From positions 1-8,336 of the forward strand of contig CANHSW010000082.1 in the NCBI GenBank assembly GCA_947463165.1: a stretch of DNA of 8,336 bases. Reading direction: 5' to 3'. The stretch comes from Cyanobacteriota bacterium (lineage in GTDB: Bacteria > Cyanobacteriota > Cyanobacteriia > PCC-6307 > Cyanobiaceae). Each line of letters opens with the position of its first letter. Positions within the stretch are counted from its first letter, which is position 1. Of the stretch, positions 6,394-8,336 are shown piece after piece. The position numbers and the translations under genes are program-made. The notes under the pieces are model-generated. The model was not told the DNA's origin. It ran no database searches and saw only the letters and a program-made list of their open reading frames with translations.

Positions 6394-6496
6394 CCCAGCT
6401 GGCTGGGGCGCCAAATAGCGGTTTGCCAACGGCTCCCCAGAGCTTGCCATATTTGCTTTACCCCACAAATTCCCCACCCTTAAGCCCAGGTATTTC

Positions 6497-8335
6497 CTAC
6501 ACAATTTGCAGGTTATTTAGCGAGCCGGCGAAACCGGTGATCTCGATAATCGCATCGCTGCCGGACTGGTAGCCGGCGCTGGCATTATTGAGAGCGATAA
6601 AGCTGCGAGAGAGGCCAGAGGGATCGTTAAAGGTAAAGGTGGCAGCCCTACTAGCAGCGAAGGCGGAGGTGGTTAGCACGGCGGCAATAGACGTAGTGCT
6701 AAGTGCGGATACGGCGCCCAGTTTGTTAATATTTGCAGCGGATACTGCGGTGGGACCATCAAGAATATCGGTGCCGATGGCGAAATCTGTAATGCGATCA
6801 AAATTGCTAAAAAGCGATGAACTAAGGGCGCTAAATCTGAATGTATCAATACCACCGAGGCCCGTGAGTACATCTTTAGCGGTTGTGGCCGTAAGCGTGT
6901 TGACGTTGGCATCGCCATTTATCTGATTGGATGTGGAATCAATGCTGAGACGTTGCACCGCATTGGCTGGAGCGAGATTGCCGGCTGCATCGGCCACCTG
7001 GGCGGTGATCGCATAAAAGCCATTGGCGAGGGGCTGCGACGTGAACGACCAGGTTTGCTGATCGCTAGCCACGTTGGCGTTACCAATCCAGGTGGTGCCT
7101 CTGTAAATGCGCAGGGTGTCGCCGGCGGAGAGGGGGGATGAGAGGGTGCCGGAGAAAGTGGGAGATGTGTCGTCGGTGAATCCGGCTTGCGGCAAGAAGC
7201 CTGTCAAGGAGCCGAAGTTGTCCTCCACGGCGGTAATCGAGGCGGTGATGGCCGGGGCGCTGGTATCGAGGAAGAAGGAACGGCTGGAGGAGGCGCTGCC
7301 CAGGTTGCCGGCAAGATCACCCACACGAGCGGTGATGGTGTAGTTGGTGCCGTCGGTGTTTGGAAGGGGAGTGCTGAGAGTGCAAGACCAGCTTCTCGCC
7401 GTGTTGTTCACAACGGCTTGACCCAGCCTGGTGTCGCCGTTGAAGAGATACAGGGCTTCGCCGCTAACTAGGGCAGCAGAGATAAGGCCACTAAAGGTGA
7501 GGGTGGTGCTATCAGTAACGCCGCCGTTATCTACAAATCCCTGGAAGATGCCGAAGTTATCCACCACGGCGACGATGGCGGCGGTGGTAGTTGGCGCTGT
7601 GGTGTCGATAACGATGGTGGATGTTGTTTGGCCAATGGCACTGGTGTTGCCGGCGATATCGCTCTGGCGCACACGAATTCTGCCGGCGGCATAGGTGCCA
7701 CTGGCGAGCGCAAAGGAGGAGCCAGTGCCACTGAACCAGCTGGTACCGCTGTTGGTGGAGTATTGCCAGCTGGCACCTGCTTCCAGGCCGGTTACATTGA
7801 TAGTGCCGTTGTTGGTAACTCTATCGGTAGCGCTAACGCCGCTGTCGCTGGCCAAAGCAAGGCTGGAGGCAACCGCTGTGGTGTCGACGGTGATGGTGGC
7901 TCCTAGCTGGCCGTTGGCACTGGTGTTGCCGGCGATATCGCTCTGGCGCACAAGAATGCTGCCGGCGCCATAGCTGCCACCGGCGAGCTCAAAGGAGGAG
8001 CCAATGCCATTGGTCCAGTTGCTACCGCCGTTAGTGGAGTATTGCCAGCTGGCACCTGCTTCCAGGCCGGTTACATTGATAGTGCTGTCATTAGTGATTC
8101 CATCGGTAGCACTAACGCCGGTGTCGTTGGCTAGGGCCAGGCTGGGGGCAGCCGCAGCTGTACTGTCGATGATGGTGATGGCCCCTAGCTCGCCAATGGC
8201 GCTGGTGTTACCGGCGATATCGCTCTGGCGCACAAGAATTGTGCCGGCGGCATAGCTGCCACTGGCGAGCGCAAAGGAGGAACCAGTGCCGCTGATCCAA
8301 CTTTCACCGCTGTTTATGGAGTATTGCCAGCTGGC
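6497..8335 (-). CDS. Large Ig-like-repeat surface protein with bluetail-type C-terminus, 3' part
   Basis: The frame is open to the right edge, so the start lies beyond the window; the GTG at 8233 is internal. 612 residues are visible. Numbering from the edge, residues 1-63, 64-156 and 157-248 are three copies of one Ig-like unit (SLALA..TGVSATD...TINVTGLEAGASWQYST...VRQSDIAGNTSA). Residues 249-361 and 362-469 are two copies of a second type (VEDNFG..TGF...FSGTLSSPLSAGDTLRIY...ITAQVADAAGNL). Residues 470-530 hold one degenerate RTX-like stretch (LTGLGGIDTFRF, FDRITDFAIGTDIL). The C-terminus (FIALNNASAGYQSGSDAIIEITGFAGSLNNLQIV in outline) resembles the cyanobacterial bluetail domain. Such proteins are thought to be exported or displayed on the surface, possibly for adhesion. 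The single C-terminal RTX-like motif hints at type I secretion, but this is inference. It is convergent with ackA. Confidence 0.85.
   Translation of the reverse strand, partial: ASWQYSINSGESWISGTGSSFALASGSYAAGTILVRQSDIAGNTSAIGELGAITIIDSTAAAAPSLALANDTGVSATDGITNDSTINVTGLEAGASWQYSTNGGSNWTNGIGSSFELAGGSYGAGSILVRQSDIAGNTSANGQLGATITVDTTAVASSLALASDSGVSATDRVTNNGTINVTGLEAGASWQYSTNSGTSWFSGTGSSFALASGTYAAGRIRVRQSDIAGNTSAIGQTTSTIVIDTTAPTTTAAIVAVVDNFGIFQGFVDNGGVTDSTTLTFSGLISAALVSGEALYLFNGDTRLGQAVVNNTARSWSCTLSTPLPNTDGTNYTITARVGDLAGNLGSASSSRSFFLDTSAPAITASITAVEDNFGSLTGFLPQAGFTDDTSPTFSGTLSSPLSAGDTLRIYRGTTWIGNANVASDQQTWSFTSQPLANGFYAITAQVADAAGNLAPANAVQRLSIDSTSNQINGDANVNTLTATTAKDVLTGLGGIDTFRFSALSSSLFSNFDRITDFAIGTDILDGPTAVSAANINKLGAVSALSTTSIAAVLTTSAFAASRAATFTFNDPSGLSRSFIALNNASAGYQSGSDAIIEITGFAGSLNNLQIV
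6929..7252 (-). repeat. Ig-like repeat type B, copy 2
   Basis: A 108-residue unit from ITASITAVEDNFG to LSIDSTS. It is the last Ig-like domain before the C-terminal RTX-like and bluetail-type region. Confidence 0.75.
7253..7591 (-). repeat. Ig-like repeat type B, copy 1
   Basis: A 113-residue unit from TTAAIVAVVDNFG to LDTSAPA. It matches copy 2 in the DNFG, FSG, TLS and AGNL positions but is clearly more diverged than the type A copies are from each other. It contains the only cysteine visible in the protein (SWSCTL). Confidence 0.75.
7592..7867 (-). repeat. Ig-like repeat type A, copy 3
   Basis: A 92-residue unit, the last type A copy, ending in IDTTAPT. It is followed directly by the first type B unit. 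Confidence 0.85.
7868..8146 (-). repeat. Ig-like repeat type A, copy 2
   Basis: A full 93-residue unit with INVTGLEAGASWQYST and VRQSDIAGNTSA. The 52 bases at 8034-8085 are identical to 7755-7806 in copy 3. Confidence 0.85.
8147..8335 (-). repeat. Ig-like repeat type A, copy 1 (cut by window edge)
   Basis: The C-terminal 63 residues of a type A unit, from ASWQYSINSG to the junction with copy 2. It contains the VRQSDIAGNTSA motif found in the next two copies. Confidence 0.8.
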
Positions 8336-8336
8336 A

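Noticed and set aside
6588..8255. Several plus-strand open frames of 62-112 codons opposite the repeat protein
   Set aside because: They recur with the repeat period because they are the complement of the Ig-like units; no independent coding signal.
1..8336. A hidden mobile element or defence island
   Set aside because: No transposase, integrase, recombinase, toxin-antitoxin, tRNA or terminal inverted repeat was recognised; gene content is metabolic and surface related.

Overview
This window looks like a stretch of chromosome from a GC-rich unicellular cyanobacterium of the Synechococcus/Cyanobium kind. The basis is the gene content and two lineage markers. The last gene ends in what I recognise as a cyanobacterial C-terminal 'bluetail'-type surface-protein domain. 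One extended HIP1 octamer (GCGATCGC) lies at 319-326. Most genes are GC-rich, start codons include GTG, and Shine-Dalgarno sites are weak or absent. The organism call is inference.

Layout. 1-741 (+) is the 3' part of a DUF1254/DUF1214 gene. Its stop overlaps a 71-codon GTG-initiated reading frame (738-953) that is clearly only the C-terminal end of a second DUF1214 protein of a different subfamily, so it is a gene remnant. 1055-1930 (+) is a two-domain GNAT acetyltransferase. Converging on it from the other strand are a NUDIX hydrolase (2138-2623) and, 16 bases downstream of it, a 47-residue single-span membrane protein (1978-2121). Divergent from the NUDIX gene is the metabolic core: phosphoketolase (xfp, 2738-5149) with acetate kinase (ackA, 5146-6264) overlapping it by four bases (GTGA). 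After a 232-base convergent intergenic region with a 19-bp tandem repeat and an inverted repeat, the minus strand carries the 3' 1.8 kb of a large repeat-rich surface protein that runs off the right edge.

How the genes work together. Xfp splits xylulose 5-phosphate and/or fructose 6-phosphate to acetyl phosphate plus a triose or tetrose phosphate. AckA can then make acetate and ATP from acetyl phosphate. The overlap implies coupled translation and a two-step route from sugar phosphate to acetate. The AckA here departs from the family consensus at several active-site positions. The other genes have no obvious link to this pathway.

I do not see a new multi-gene defence or mobile system. The points most worth a second look are the DUF1214 remnant, the small membrane protein, the divergent AckA, and the three genes whose stop codons sit inside short tandem repeats.
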